Below, one piece after another: positions 26,311-34,932 of a DNA stretch of 64,000 nt. The position numbers were made by a program, and so were the translations under genes. The first letter of the stretch is position 1, and the number at the start of each line of letters is the position of its first letter. The stretch is from Sphaerochaeta associata (GTDB taxonomy: Bacteria; Spirochaetota; Spirochaetia; Sphaerochaetales; Sphaerochaetaceae): the NCBI RefSeq assembly GCF_022869165.1, contig NZ_CP094929.1, positions 2,232,001-2,296,000 of the forward strand. Direction: 5' to 3'. Below the pieces are notes generated by a model that was given only the letters and a program-made list of their open reading frames with translations, had not been told where the DNA came from and did no database searches.

Positions 26311-26331
26311 AAGAAAGGGGGTTTCCCCCCT
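26311..26331 (-). terminator. hairpin between tyrS and the ABC importer
   Basis: GGGGG-TTT-CCCCC forms a short strong stem followed on the minus strand by TTTCTTC. It would end or attenuate the aminoacyl-tRNA synthetase transcript before the importer genes. Confidence 0.55.
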
Positions 26332-26344
26332 CTCAATTGTCGAT

Positions 26345-27601
26345 CTACGCTATGATGATGCGGAAGTACCGCTTCTTGCCGGCCCTGAGAATCATTTCCC
26401 CAAAACCATCCAAATACGTTTCGTCTATCAAAGTCTTGGGATCATCAATCCTTGTTTCGCCAACCCACGCACCACCGCCTGCAACAAGTCTTCGCGCATC
26501 ACTGTTGGTGGCGGCAAGGTCGGTACGGCTGAAAAGGTCGAGCACCGGGATGCCGCTTTCAAGTTCGGAAGCTGCGATGGTGATCGAGGGCATGCCGTCT
26601 CTTCCTTCCTGCCCAAGGTTTGCGCCCTTGAACATAGCCTTGGCGGCAATCCGCGCCTTTTCGGCTTCCTCAACACCATGAATGATCCTGGTCTGCTCGT
26701 AGGCAAGCCGCTCCTTGGCGTCGTTGATGTTCACCCCGTCCTTCTCATACTGTGCAATCTCTTCCAATGGAAGGAAGGTGAACAGTTTGAGGAACTTGAT
26801 GACATCATCGTCGTTGACATTGCGCCAGTACTGGTAGAAGTCGTAGGGGCTGAAGAGCTCGGGATCGAGGAATACCGCACCCTTCTCACTCTTGCCCATC
26901 TTGTGCCCGTCGCTGCGTGTAATCAGGTTGAAGGTAAGGCCGTAGCACTCCGCACCATTCATCCTGCGGATCAACTCGATGCCGCTGACGATGTTTCCCC
27001 ACTGGTCGTCACCGCCGATCTGCAACCTGCATCCATGTTCCTGGTTCAGGATATAGAAGTCATAGGACTGAAGCAGCTGATAGTTGAACTCAATGAAGGA
27101 GAGACCACGCTCGAGTCGTTGCTTGTAGGATTCGAAGGTAAGCATGCGGTTGACCGAGAAATGCCGGCCTATCTCTCGAAGGAACGTGATGTAGTTCAGG
27201 TCGGTAAGCCAATCGGCATTATTGAGCATGATCGCCTTGCCCATCCCATCAGTCGGATGTTCGGAGAAGTCGACCACCGTGCCCAGCTGGGCCTTGATGG
27301 ACTTGCAGTTCTCCTGCACCTGCTCGGGGGTGAGCATCTTGCGCATTTCGGTCTTGCCCGAGGGATCGCCGATCATCGCAGTCCCACCGCCAACAAGGGC
27401 GATGGGGTTGTGACCGGCCTTCTGCAGATGGTGCATGGCAAAGAACGGCACCATGTGGCCGATGTGCAGGCTCCTGCCCGTCGGGTCGGCACCTACATAG
27501 AAGGTTACCTTCTCCTTGTCCATCAAATCAGAAAGTGCATCGAAATCCGTACATGCCTTGATAAACCCTCGGTCGACCAAGGTCTGAAGTGCTGTATTCA
27601 T
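26345..27601 (-). CDS. tyrS: tyrosyl-tRNA synthetase
   Basis: This 418-residue class I synthetase has the HIGH motif within RSLHIGHMVPF and the second signature as KMGKSEKG (KMSKS variant, as in many bacterial TyrRS). Tyr-binding residues are in YVGADPTG and QIGGDDQWGN. The C-terminal S4-like RNA-binding domain (about 350-418) ends the protein. It starts one base after the glyS stop, so it is the third gene of a gltX-glyS-tyrS operon. Confidence 0.97.
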   Translation of the reverse strand: MNTALQTLVDRGFIKACTDFDALSDLMDKEKVTFYVGADPTGRSLHIGHMVPFFAMHHLQKAGHNPIALVGGGTAMIGDPSGKTEMRKMLTPEQVQENCKSIKAQLGTVVDFSEHPTDGMGKAIMLNNADWLTDLNYITFLREIGRHFSVNRMLTFESYKQRLERGLSFIEFNYQLLQSYDFYILNQEHGCRLQIGGDDQWGNIVSGIELIRRMNGAECYGLTFNLITRSDGHKMGKSEKGAVFLDPELFSPYDFYQYWRNVNDDDVIKFLKLFTFLPLEEIAQYEKDGVNINDAKERLAYEQTRIIHGVEEAEKARIAAKAMFKGANLGQEGRDGMPSITIAASELESGIPVLDLFSRTDLAATNSDARRLVAGGGAWVGETRIDDPKTLIDETYLDGFGEMILRAGKKRYFRIIIA

Positions 27602-27602
27602 C

Positions 27603-28934
27603 TTACCGCTCCACCCGCTTGTACTCCTTGGTTGCCTGCTTGATGGTGGCTACCAGGTCCGAAATGGCGACTCGTACTTGCTCCATGCTGTCGCGAAGGC
27701 GCAAGGTTACCGTCTGATCCTCAAGGGTTTGGTAATCCACGGTTACGCAGTACGGGGTTCCGATCTCGTCCATGCGACGATAGCGTCTGCCGATGGCACC
27801 ACTGACATCGTAGAAGGTGGAAAAATCATCACGGAGCTCGCGTTCCAGCTTGGAAGCAAACTCGGCGATGCCATCCTTCTTGACCAGGGGCAGCACAGCC
27901 ACGGTGACCGGAGCAAGGTGGGGATGGAAGTGAAGAACCGTGCGAACATCGCCGCCTTCCAGCTCTTCTTCGTCGTAGGCATCACTGAGGGCCATCAACA
28001 CGTTGCGGGTAAGACCTGCTGAAGTCTCCACCACGTAGGGAATGTACCGCTCGTTGGACTCGGGATCGAGGTAGGTCATCTCCTTGCCGCTGAACGTCTG
28101 GTGCTGGGTGAGGTCGTAGTCGGTGCGACTGTGAACCCCTTCAAGCTCCTGCCATCCCATCGGGAAGAGGAACTGGATGTCGTAGGCATCCTTGGCGTAG
28201 AAGGCAAGTTCATCCGGACCATGCTGATGCCATCTAAGACTGCTCGGCTTGATGCCCATCTTGTGGTAGAACGCCATTCTCTGTTCTCTCCAGTAGCTGA
28301 ACCAGTGCTCGTCGCTGCCGGGCTTGCAGAACCACTGCATCTCCATCTGCTCGAACTCGCAGGAACGGAAAATGAAGTTCTTGGTGGTGATCTCATTGCG
28401 GAAGGACTTGCCGACCTGGGCGATGCCGAAGGGAATCTTGACCCGGCTGGAGGAGACTACGTTCTTGAAATCCACATAGATGCCCTGGGCGGTCTCCGGG
28501 CGGAGGTATATGGTCGAGCTTGCATCGGCATTGGCCCCGATATGGGTGGCGAACATCAAGTTGAAGTTCCTCGGCTCGGTGAAGCTGTCCTTCGTCCCAC
28601 AGGTCGGGCATGCACCCTTGAGGTCGATCTGGTCGGCACGGAAGCGGCTCTTGCACTGCTTGCAGTCAACCATCGGGTCACTGAAGTTCGAGACGTGACC
28701 GCTGGCCTCCCAAACCCGGGGATGCATAAGAATGGAAGCATCCAAACCTACGATGTCGTCATGGATCTGGGTCATCTCCTTCCACCAGAAATCGCGGATG
28801 TTGTTCTTCAACTGTACACCCAGTGGACCGTAGTCATACGCGCCGTTCAAGCCGCCGTAGATTTCGCTCGACTGGAAAATGAATCCACGTCGTTTGCACA
28901 AAGAGACAATCTTGTCCATCGTTACTTCTGCCAT
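27603..28934 (-). CDS. glyS: glycyl-tRNA synthetase, dimeric eukaryote-type
   Basis: This 443-residue class II synthetase is of the single-chain alpha2 type, not the bacterial alpha2beta2 type. It begins with a GFIFQSSEIYGGLNGAYDYGPLG stretch (motif 1 region, split here), then a zinc-ribbon pair CKQC and CPTC, class II motif 2 FRNEITTKNFIFR, motif 3 with ETSAGLTRNVL, and a C-terminal anticodon-binding domain. GAGAGAGG lies 8 nt before the ATG. Its start abuts the gltX stop with no gap. Confidence 0.96.
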   Translation of the reverse strand: MAEVTMDKIVSLCKRRGFIFQSSEIYGGLNGAYDYGPLGVQLKNNIRDFWWKEMTQIHDDIVGLDASILMHPRVWEASGHVSNFSDPMVDCKQCKSRFRADQIDLKGACPTCGTKDSFTEPRNFNLMFATHIGANADASSTIYLRPETAQGIYVDFKNVVSSSRVKIPFGIAQVGKSFRNEITTKNFIFRSCEFEQMEMQWFCKPGSDEHWFSYWREQRMAFYHKMGIKPSSLRWHQHGPDELAFYAKDAYDIQFLFPMGWQELEGVHSRTDYDLTQHQTFSGKEMTYLDPESNERYIPYVVETSAGLTRNVLMALSDAYDEEELEGGDVRTVLHFHPHLAPVTVAVLPLVKKDGIAEFASKLERELRDDFSTFYDVSGAIGRRYRRMDEIGTPYCVTVDYQTLEDQTVTLRLRDSMEQVRVAISDLVATIKQATKEYKRVER

Positions 28935-30419
28935 TTATCGTACCTCTCTCTTCAGTAAAGCCAATGCGTTTTCAATGCGTGCACATGTCACTTCCTGCCC
29001 AAGCAGGCCAATGGAATCAAACAAGGGAAGACTGACGGTGCTCCCGGTCAGTGCCACCCGCAGGGGCATGAACACCCCGTTGACCTTCAAGCCCATCTCA
29101 CCGGCCAAATCGGTAAGCTTCTGTTCGGTAGTCGCATGGCTCTCTCCCGCCTCAAAACCCTGTTTGAGGATCTCAAAGGCACGATCGAGAGCCGATACAG
29201 CAACAGCGAGCTCTACACCCTTGGCGGCAAACAGATTCACATCCTCGTAGGTCGGCTCCTCAAAGAGGAACCGCGTCAAATCCACCACATCACCAAGAAC
29301 CTTGAGCCGCTCCTTCACCACCTTGGTGAGATTGAGCAGCATGGATTCTTGATCACTGGACAGAGGAGCAGAAACAAAGCCTGCCTTTGTCATATAGGGA
29401 AGCAACAGAGCCAACAGCTCTTCGTCGCTCTTTTGTCGGATATACTGACCGTTGAACCAGTCCAGCTTCTTATAGTCGAAGACACCTGGAGCCTTGTTGA
29501 TCTTTTCCAGGCTGAATACCTGTTCCAAATCTTGCTTGCTGAAGAACTCCCGCTGTCCGTCATAGGACCAACCGACCATGCTCACATAGTTCATCAACGC
29601 TTCAGGCAGGTAGCCTTTTTCCTTGAAGTCCCGAACCGAGGTTGAACCGTGGCGTTTTGAAAGTTTCTGGCCATCCTTGCCCATCACCATCGGCAGGTGA
29701 CAGTACATTGGAGGCTCCCATCCGAATGCTTCGTAGAGCAGGATGTGAAGTGGGCCTGAGGGAATCCACTCCTGTGCGCGCATGATATGGGTGATGCCCA
29801 TCAGATGATCGTCAATGACGTTCGCAAGATGGTAGGTGGGAAAACCGTCGCTCTTAAGCAGGATGGGATCAGGACTGACATCGCGGTTGCGCCGGGTGAT
29901 GTCGCCCATCAGCACATCATGGAAGGTGGTCTTGCCGTCGGTGGGAACCTTGAGTCGGATTACCGGCTTGATTCCCTGCATTTCATATTCAGCTCGTTCA
30001 GCCTCGCTCAGGTTGCGGCAATGCCGGTCATACCCCTGCACTTCGCTCTTCTCTTCCTGCTGCTTGAGGCGGACCGCTTCCAAACGCTCGGGGGTGCAAT
30101 AGCAATAATATGCTTTACCGTCACGCACAAGCTGCTCGGCATAGCTGCGATACAAATCAAATCGCTCACTCTGGATATACGGGCCGCAGGGGCCTCCCAC
30201 GATGGGCCCTTCATCCCAAGCAATACCCAGCCAGGCAAGGGTGTCGTACAAATCCTGCAAGGATTCATCGCTGTACCGCTCACGGTCGGTATCCTCGACT
30301 CGCAGTATGAATTTGCCTGAGTTAGCTCGGGCAAAGAAATAGTTGAACAAAGCTGTCCTCACTCCACCGATATGCTGAAGCCCGGTCGGAGATGGGGCGT
30401 AGCGGACTCTCACTTCCAT
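28935..30419 (-). CDS. gltX: glutamyl-tRNA synthetase
   Basis: This 494-residue class I synthetase has the signature HIGG in PSPTGLQHIGGVRTALFN (a common GluRS variant of HIGH) and KLSKRHG. GAGGAG lies 9 nt before the ATG, and a promoter with a perfect TATAAT lies upstream. As the first gene of gltX-glyS-tyrS it probably sets the dose of three synthetases. No T-box or leader-peptide structure is visible in the short leader. Whether it is discriminating or also charges tRNA-Gln cannot be read here; a tRNA-Gln gene is present in the window but glnS is not. Confidence 0.96.
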   Translation of the reverse strand: MEVRVRYAPSPTGLQHIGGVRTALFNYFFARANSGKFILRVEDTDRERYSDESLQDLYDTLAWLGIAWDEGPIVGGPCGPYIQSERFDLYRSYAEQLVRDGKAYYCYCTPERLEAVRLKQQEEKSEVQGYDRHCRNLSEAERAEYEMQGIKPVIRLKVPTDGKTTFHDVLMGDITRRNRDVSPDPILLKSDGFPTYHLANVIDDHLMGITHIMRAQEWIPSGPLHILLYEAFGWEPPMYCHLPMVMGKDGQKLSKRHGSTSVRDFKEKGYLPEALMNYVSMVGWSYDGQREFFSKQDLEQVFSLEKINKAPGVFDYKKLDWFNGQYIRQKSDEELLALLLPYMTKAGFVSAPLSSDQESMLLNLTKVVKERLKVLGDVVDLTRFLFEEPTYEDVNLFAAKGVELAVAVSALDRAFEILKQGFEAGESHATTEQKLTDLAGEMGLKVNGVFMPLRVALTGSTVSLPLFDSIGLLGQEVTCARIENALALLKREVR

Positions 30420-30464
30420 CAGGATACACTCCTCTCAATGGTACTGTTGTACCGTAAAACAGAG

Positions 30465-30493
30465 ATTATAGCAACACGGAGAAGTGCCAACAA
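30465..30493 (-). promoter_or_regulatory. promoter of the gltX-glyS-tyrS operon
   Basis: On the minus strand TTGTTG (30488-30493), 17 bases and a perfect TATAAT (30465-30470) precede gltX, giving a leader of about 40 nt. Confidence 0.6.
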
Positions 30494-30719
30494 GGCGCCG
30501 ATTCATACACCTGTCCAAGCAGGGAAAGAAAAATGAGCCCTTGACTTGACCACCCTTCCCTATTTCGATACCGTACACTCAATTGACTTGAGGAGGACCA
30601 TCCTGATACCCGACGCTTTCCCAGCCTTCCTTGCAAGTGGGAACACCCACCTTGTGAAACTTTTCAAACTTCCGGTAGGACTTTTTACCACTTTCTATAC
30701 ATCACGACTTTTTAGTGTT

Positions 30720-31259
30720 ATGAGCATTTTCGACCAGTTCCCCATTGAACTGCTTCTCTTGCTTTTCTCCCTTTTCACCCTGCTCTTCGCTTATACCATT
30801 CAGCGCCCCTCAACGCACCTGCTGAGAACCCAGCATGCATTGTTGGTCGAGGATATCCTGCAACACGACCAGTTCCTCAAGCTCAAGGAGTACCGGCATC
30901 ACACCAACCATATCTACGACCATGCCCGGCGTGTTTCCTACCTCTCGTTTCGCATCAGCAAGGCATTGGGGATGGATTATCAGGCAGCAGCCCGAGGCGG
31001 CTTGCTTCACGACTTCTTCCTCTACGACTGGCGTGAGAGAAAACAAAACGACGAAAAGCGTTCGAGCCATGGAAAGGAACACCCTTTCATCGCTTTGGAG
31101 AACGCAAAGACCTATTTTTCCGTCAATTCATTGGAAGAGGATATCATCACCAAGCACATGTTCCCGAAGACCCTGGCCCTGCCCAGGTATAAGGAGAGCG
31201 TGGTGGTAAGCATCTCGGACAAGATTTCAGCAATCTACGAGTACGTAGTACGCGCCTAG
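30720..31259 (+). CDS. membrane-anchored HD-domain phosphohydrolase
   Basis: This is about 179 residues from ATG 30720: an N-terminal membrane helix (IELLLLLFSLFTLLFAYTI), then an HD domain with HHTNHIYDHARRVS, the metal-binding LLHDFFL, and HPFIALENAK. Such domains hydrolyse phosphate esters of nucleotides; the substrate is unknown. The 5' end is uncertain. The frame is open upstream to about 30546, and AGGAGG at about 30592 precedes a CTG or ATA codon that could start a longer form; ATG 30720 itself has no ribosome site. It is convergent with and overlaps the hydrolase gene by four bases. Confidence 0.75.
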   Translation: MSIFDQFPIELLLLLFSLFTLLFAYTIQRPSTHLLRTQHALLVEDILQHDQFLKLKEYRHHTNHIYDHARRVSYLSFRISKALGMDYQAAARGGLLHDFFLYDWRERKQNDEKRSSHGKEHPFIALENAKTYFSVNSLEEDIITKHMFPKTLALPRYKESVVVSISDKISAIYEYVVRA

Positions 31260-32098
31260 CGCTTGCCTTCCATCCAGGCAACCACAGCGGCCATCGCCTC
31301 ATTCTGCGCATCCATATTCTTGTCGTAGGGCATCAGGTGCCCGGCCTCAGGGATATGCAGATGCTTGTTCACACCCTTGCTCTTGCTTGTCGCCAAGACT
31401 GAAGCTTCTTGAGGAATGGTTGGATCCTTCCCTCCGCTGATTGAAAGCGTATCTGCCGCCAAATGGTCGATGCAGGCCACTGCCTGTCTCCTTACCCGCT
31501 CCAGCTCCCAAATTCCTTTGGGATACTGATACGACCAGTATTGAGAGCCAAGGAATGCATCGTCGTCTGCATCACCTTCATGATGGAAATGGTAGTCAGG
31601 GTCTGCCTGCCATGCCACTTTCCTGCGTTTGACAAAATGTCTGAGAACCCTGACCTGTGTGACCTGCAGCGAGGGAATAACCAAGGCCGGGGCAAGCAGG
31701 GCAAGGGCGTCTGCATCAAAGGCATCGGCAATAATGGCGGCGATTGCGCCTCCCATGGAGTGCCCCACCAACGAAACGTGGTCGTACCGCTGAGCCAGAT
31801 AGGCGAAAGCATCATAGGCTGTGCCTATCCAATCCTCGGCCTTACTTGCCAAGAAATCCTTGGCGCTGGTCCCATGCCCTGGATAGCGGGGACAATACAC
31901 ATCAAAGCCGGCAGCGAACAAATCAATACCCGGGCGAATAAGTTCACCGGGATAACCGGTGAAACCATGGCACAACAAGACTGCTTTTCTTACCGACCGG
32001 GCATGAACCATCGCCCACGGCCGTGCGCATTTCCTCACTGGCGCCTTATCCTGATAGTGATGCTCATTGAAGTCGGGAACTTTATAGGTTATCTGCAT
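31256..32098 (-). CDS. alpha/beta-hydrolase, esterase/monoacylglycerol lipase type
   Basis: This 280-residue serine hydrolase has an oxyanion segment LLCHGFTGYPGELI, the nucleophile elbow GHSMGG (Ser in the middle), an acidic residue in SGGKDPTIPQ and the catalytic His in PEAGHLMPYD. The order and the CRPRYPGHGTSAKDF-like stretch fit carboxylesterase/MGL-type enzymes that act on acyl esters. There is no signal peptide, so it is cytoplasmic. TAGGAG lies 5 nt before ATG 32098, which favours this over a start 5 codons upstream. It follows the LuxR-type gene by 8 bases and may be its target. Confidence 0.88.
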   Translation of the reverse strand: MQITYKVPDFNEHHYQDKAPVRKCARPWAMVHARSVRKAVLLCHGFTGYPGELIRPGIDLFAAGFDVYCPRYPGHGTSAKDFLASKAEDWIGTAYDAFAYLAQRYDHVSLVGHSMGGAIAAIIADAFDADALALLAPALVIPSLQVTQVRVLRHFVKRRKVAWQADPDYHFHHEGDADDDAFLGSQYWSYQYPKGIWELERVRRQAVACIDHLAADTLSISGGKDPTIPQEASVLATSKSKGVNKHLHIPEAGHLMPYDKNMDAQNEAMAAVVAWMEGKR

Positions 32099-32106
32099 GG
32101 AAACTC

Positions 32107-32994
32107 CTACCAACTCTGCTTCAGCAGATTCAAAAGGTCGATGCGGCTCCTCACCTGGGTTTTCCCGTAGATATTAGCCACATGGTTGTTCACCGTGTTT
32201 GCGCTGATGCCAAGCTGGCTTGCGATCTCCTTGTTGGTCAAGCCTTGGCTTATCAAGCGGATGACTGCAAACTCGCGCTCAGTGATATGGTACTCCTCCA
32301 AGTCCTCTAAAACAAGCTCTTTGTTCTTGACCACCGTCGACCTTCCCAAACGCACAAATTCCATGAATAAGAACGTCATGATGGTAATTGAGAGCGCCAG
32401 AAAGTAGATTCCGAACAACAACGGCTTGAGTGAGGGAAAGAGCAAGGCAAGCAGGATGGCGGGTACCATCGCTGCACTGACGATGATGATTGAAATCGCT
32501 GAAGTCCGGGCGGTCTTGTTTGCAATGGAGTTGATGTTCTTCAATGTCACCGAGAGACAGAAGGCAATGACGAAGACAAACAGCATGAGCATCAACTGGT
32601 CTATGATGAGCTTCTGCCAAAGTTCACGGCTTATGCCAAGCACCAAGTAAACCAGTGCGAGCACGTAGAACAACCCCTTGTACGGCTGTCTCCAAGGGTG
32701 AGCAATAACCCAGGTGGTAAAATAAGGGATGAATACAATAAGGAAGGTGAGATCGGCGATGACGATGAAGGCTATGCTGTAGGTGATGACATCAAAGACC
32801 AAACCCGAGAGATAGATACGTGAAAGGAGCTGCAGGGCCATCAGCATCATGCATCCCAACAGGGATGCATGACAGATGATGAAATAGGTCGCCCACCTCT
32901 GCTTGTTTGCCAGGCGGTAGACGATGGCAAGGGCCAAGGTCATGCACCCGAGGGCGAAGGCAAGCATGTATACGAGCAGCAGGATTCCACTCAC
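32107..32994 (-). CDS. seven-helix membrane regulator with C-terminal LuxR HTH
   Basis: This 295-residue protein has two parts. Residues 1 to about 215 contain seven clear hydrophobic helices (for example GILLLVYMLAFALGC, LMLMLFVFVIAFCLSV, IYFLALSITIMTFLF). The C-terminal 65 residues are a LuxR/GerE DNA-binding domain: EREFAVIRLISQGLTNKEI, then LGISANTVNNHVANIY. It would be a one-component sensor that binds DNA from the membrane. The start is GTG 32994 with only a weak upstream site. The next gene downstream is a hydrolase, and RloB-like and AAA genes lie upstream, ending 6 bases away. The signal is unknown. Confidence 0.85.
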   Translation of the reverse strand: MSGILLLVYMLAFALGCMTLALAIVYRLANKQRWATYFIICHASLLGCMMLMALQLLSRIYLSGLVFDVITYSIAFIVIADLTFLIVFIPYFTTWVIAHPWRQPYKGLFYVLALVYLVLGISRELWQKLIIDQLMLMLFVFVIAFCLSVTLKNINSIANKTARTSAISIIIVSAAMVPAILLALLFPSLKPLLFGIYFLALSITIMTFLFMEFVRLGRSTVVKNKELVLEDLEEYHITEREFAVIRLISQGLTNKEIASQLGISANTVNNHVANIYGKTQVRSRIDLLNLLKQSW

Positions 32995-33000
32995 CGCCTG

Positions 33001-33648
33001 CTACCCGTTCTTCTTGTTCAGACCAAGTTGCTTCTGATTGTGAGTCAGGTCCGCCAATCCGCAGATCTCGGTGATGTCATTGAGCATTGCAACGATATTG
33101 GTTGGCGCCAAGCCCAGCTTTCCTGCAACCAACGAGTTGTAGGAGCTGGCATTGACGGCAGCCTTCGACTTGGCTGAGTAGAGCCTCAAATGCAGGTTCA
33201 TACCCTCCCCAAGCAGATAGGAAGCACTGTTGGAGAACGAAGGGAATTGCTTGGCCAGTGCACTCTCAATCATTTTGGGATCCTGTACAAAGCCCTTGGG
33301 GGCCTGCAGGTGCAACAGGTACCAAAGCGGCAGGGAAGGATTGTTCCAGGCAAGCCTGACTTTCTTTTTCTCTGCAAGTACAAGCAGCTTGGAGACATCT
33401 TCCGAAGAAACCTTGAGATCGGCAAAACCGAATACCACCCATACACTGCTGTAGTTGCCGCTGTTGCGCATCTTGGCTGCAGTAGTGATCAAGCTGGAGA
33501 GGTCCTTGCAGTCCTGCTCCCAAATAACCGTCATATTGGAATAGCGGCAGTCCTTGCGCATCTGGGAGAAATACAAGGCCTCCGCTTCGGTTGCCGTCAC
33601 CAAGAGAATGGTTTGGCGGGGCTGTTGGGAAATTCGTTTGCGTGCCAT
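33001..33648 (-). CDS. RloB-like protein with apparently degenerate TOPRIM-type active site
   Basis: This 215-residue protein sits directly behind an AAA ATPase gene, the standard RloA-RloB (AbiL-type) order. The RloB scaffold is visible: an N-terminal basic stretch, a strand with LLVTATEAEALYF, VWVVFGFADL, LAWNNPSLPLWYLLHL and a helical tail. From the usual family pattern (C-E-G-E-K-T-E, F-D-R-D and F-E-L-W-L-L-L-H) I would expect acidic residues where this protein has Thr, Gly/Ala and Pro. The catalytic acids therefore seem lost. GGAGGA lies before the ATG. Family assignment is fairly secure; loss of activity is inference. Confidence 0.72.
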   Translation of the reverse strand: MARKRISQQPRQTILLVTATEAEALYFSQMRKDCRYSNMTVIWEQDCKDLSSLITTAAKMRNSGNYSSVWVVFGFADLKVSSEDVSKLLVLAEKKKVRLAWNNPSLPLWYLLHLQAPKGFVQDPKMIESALAKQFPSFSNSASYLLGEGMNLHLRLYSAKSKAAVNASSYNSLVAGKLGLAPTNIVAMLNDITEICGLADLTHNQKQLGLNKKNG

Positions 33649-33650
33649 TG

Positions 33651-34898
33651 TTACTCCTCCTTATCCTTGTTCGCATCGATGAAACAGAACTCCGAAAGAA
33701 TCGGAAGGGCACCGAACGCTCCATTCATATATTGACTCTGCGTCTTGTCCTTGCTGCGTGAGTACTTGAAGTTGGCCAAGCTGAAATAGACGGTGGCGCT
33801 TTCACTGTTCTTTTCGGCAAAGTACACGCCGTCGCGTCTGAGCAGGCCCGGACGAAGCAACGAGGGGTTGCAGTCGACCACCAGCATCTGCGAGTTGCAC
33901 TCATTATTGCTGGCCTCAAAGATCTCTACGATGTGGCACAATACGTTGGGGTGCAGGAGCATGCCGAAGTCATCGATGATCAAGGTCCTGGGCTTGGTGA
34001 AACTTTCAAAGAATGCCACACCCATCAAACACAGTCTTCTGAGGCTCAGGCTCTCCAAGTTGAAGAACGAGGCGTAGTGCTGGGTGACATTGGTATGGAT
34101 GAAAATGAGGCGGTCGTCCTTGACACGAATGTCGCGGATGTCGGTGATATCGACACTCCACAGGAAGTTGATCAGCTGCTGCACCCAATCAGGATGCTCG
34201 GTAAGCTGGGTGATCAGATACTTCTCGCTGATGTTCGAAACACCCATGGGAAGCAGATGCAGACTCTCATTGAACCAGGTGTACAGCGGTCCTGTCGTAT
34301 CACTGCCCTTGACTGCTGAAGCTGCAAGGTAGGAGTGCTTCTCATCAACCTTGCCCACCAGACGCTTCTTCTCACCGCGATAGGCTTTGCCCCATCGATA
34401 TGTATACGTCAGCTTGACATCATCAAGCAGAAGGGCCCCTTCATCAAGCTTGCGCTCAAACATCAATTTCTTCGATCGTTTGATCAAGTGAAAGAGAGAT
34501 TCCTCGAATATCTTTTCACGGTCGGCGACCAGGGTATACTGTGCGATTACCATCTCGCCGCTCTGCTCATCCTTTCCAAGCAGGATGCGGATGATGATGG
34601 TTGCAGGCTGCCCTTTCTCCTCAGAGTACGCAAATGAAGTACCGCTGAGAATCTGCAGGGGGTTCTCCGTCTCCTCTGCCGCGCACACAATACCCTTCAG
34701 CGCTTCCAAGGCACGTACAAACGAGCTTTTGCCCGCTCCATTGGGCCCTACAATGGCCGCAGTCTTGATAAGTCTCAACTTCTCGGTCACCGGTACAACC
34801 TTCGATTCGGGAAAACGGTTGTCCTTGACAGCCTCAAACGAAATCGTCTGAGCCGACTTTACGGACTTGAAGTTCGCTATCGTCATATCCAGCAGCAT
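33651..34898 (-). CDS. RloA/AbiL-type AAA ATPase (AAA_15/AAA_21)
   Basis: This 415-residue ABC-like ATPase of the family found in abortive-infection modules begins DMTIANFKSVKSAQTISFEA, then Walker A GPNGAGKSS (about 51-59). A late Walker B reads LIIDDFGMLLHP, where D-E is more usual, and the C-terminal family tail is LLRRDGVYFAEKN...YFSLANFKYSR. It is probably a sensor/motor that controls the RloB-like partner 2 bases downstream. AGGAGG lies 6 nt before the ATG. It is flanked by ordinary genes; no integrase, repeats or transposase is seen. Confidence 0.85.
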   Translation of the reverse strand: MLLDMTIANFKSVKSAQTISFEAVKDNRFPESKVVPVTEKLRLIKTAAIVGPNGAGKSSFVRALEALKGIVCAAEETENPLQILSGTSFAYSEEKGQPATIIIRILLGKDEQSGEMVIAQYTLVADREKIFEESLFHLIKRSKKLMFERKLDEGALLLDDVKLTYTYRWGKAYRGEKKRLVGKVDEKHSYLAASAVKGSDTTGPLYTWFNESLHLLPMGVSNISEKYLITQLTEHPDWVQQLINFLWSVDITDIRDIRVKDDRLIFIHTNVTQHYASFFNLESLSLRRLCLMGVAFFESFTKPRTLIIDDFGMLLHPNVLCHIVEIFEASNNECNSQMLVVDCNPSLLRPGLLRRDGVYFAEKNSESATVYFSLANFKYSRSKDKTQSQYMNGAFGALPILSEFCFIDANKDKEE

Positions 34899-34932
34899 GC
34901 GCTACCTCCTCACTCACCTGTCTCAGGTGGAA

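Noticed and set aside
33001-34898. defence island with integrase or restriction genes around the RloAB-like pair
   Set aside because: Flanking genes are ordinary (PHP phosphatase, cobO, LuxR-type regulator, hydrolase), and no integrase, tRNA attachment site or direct repeats were seen.
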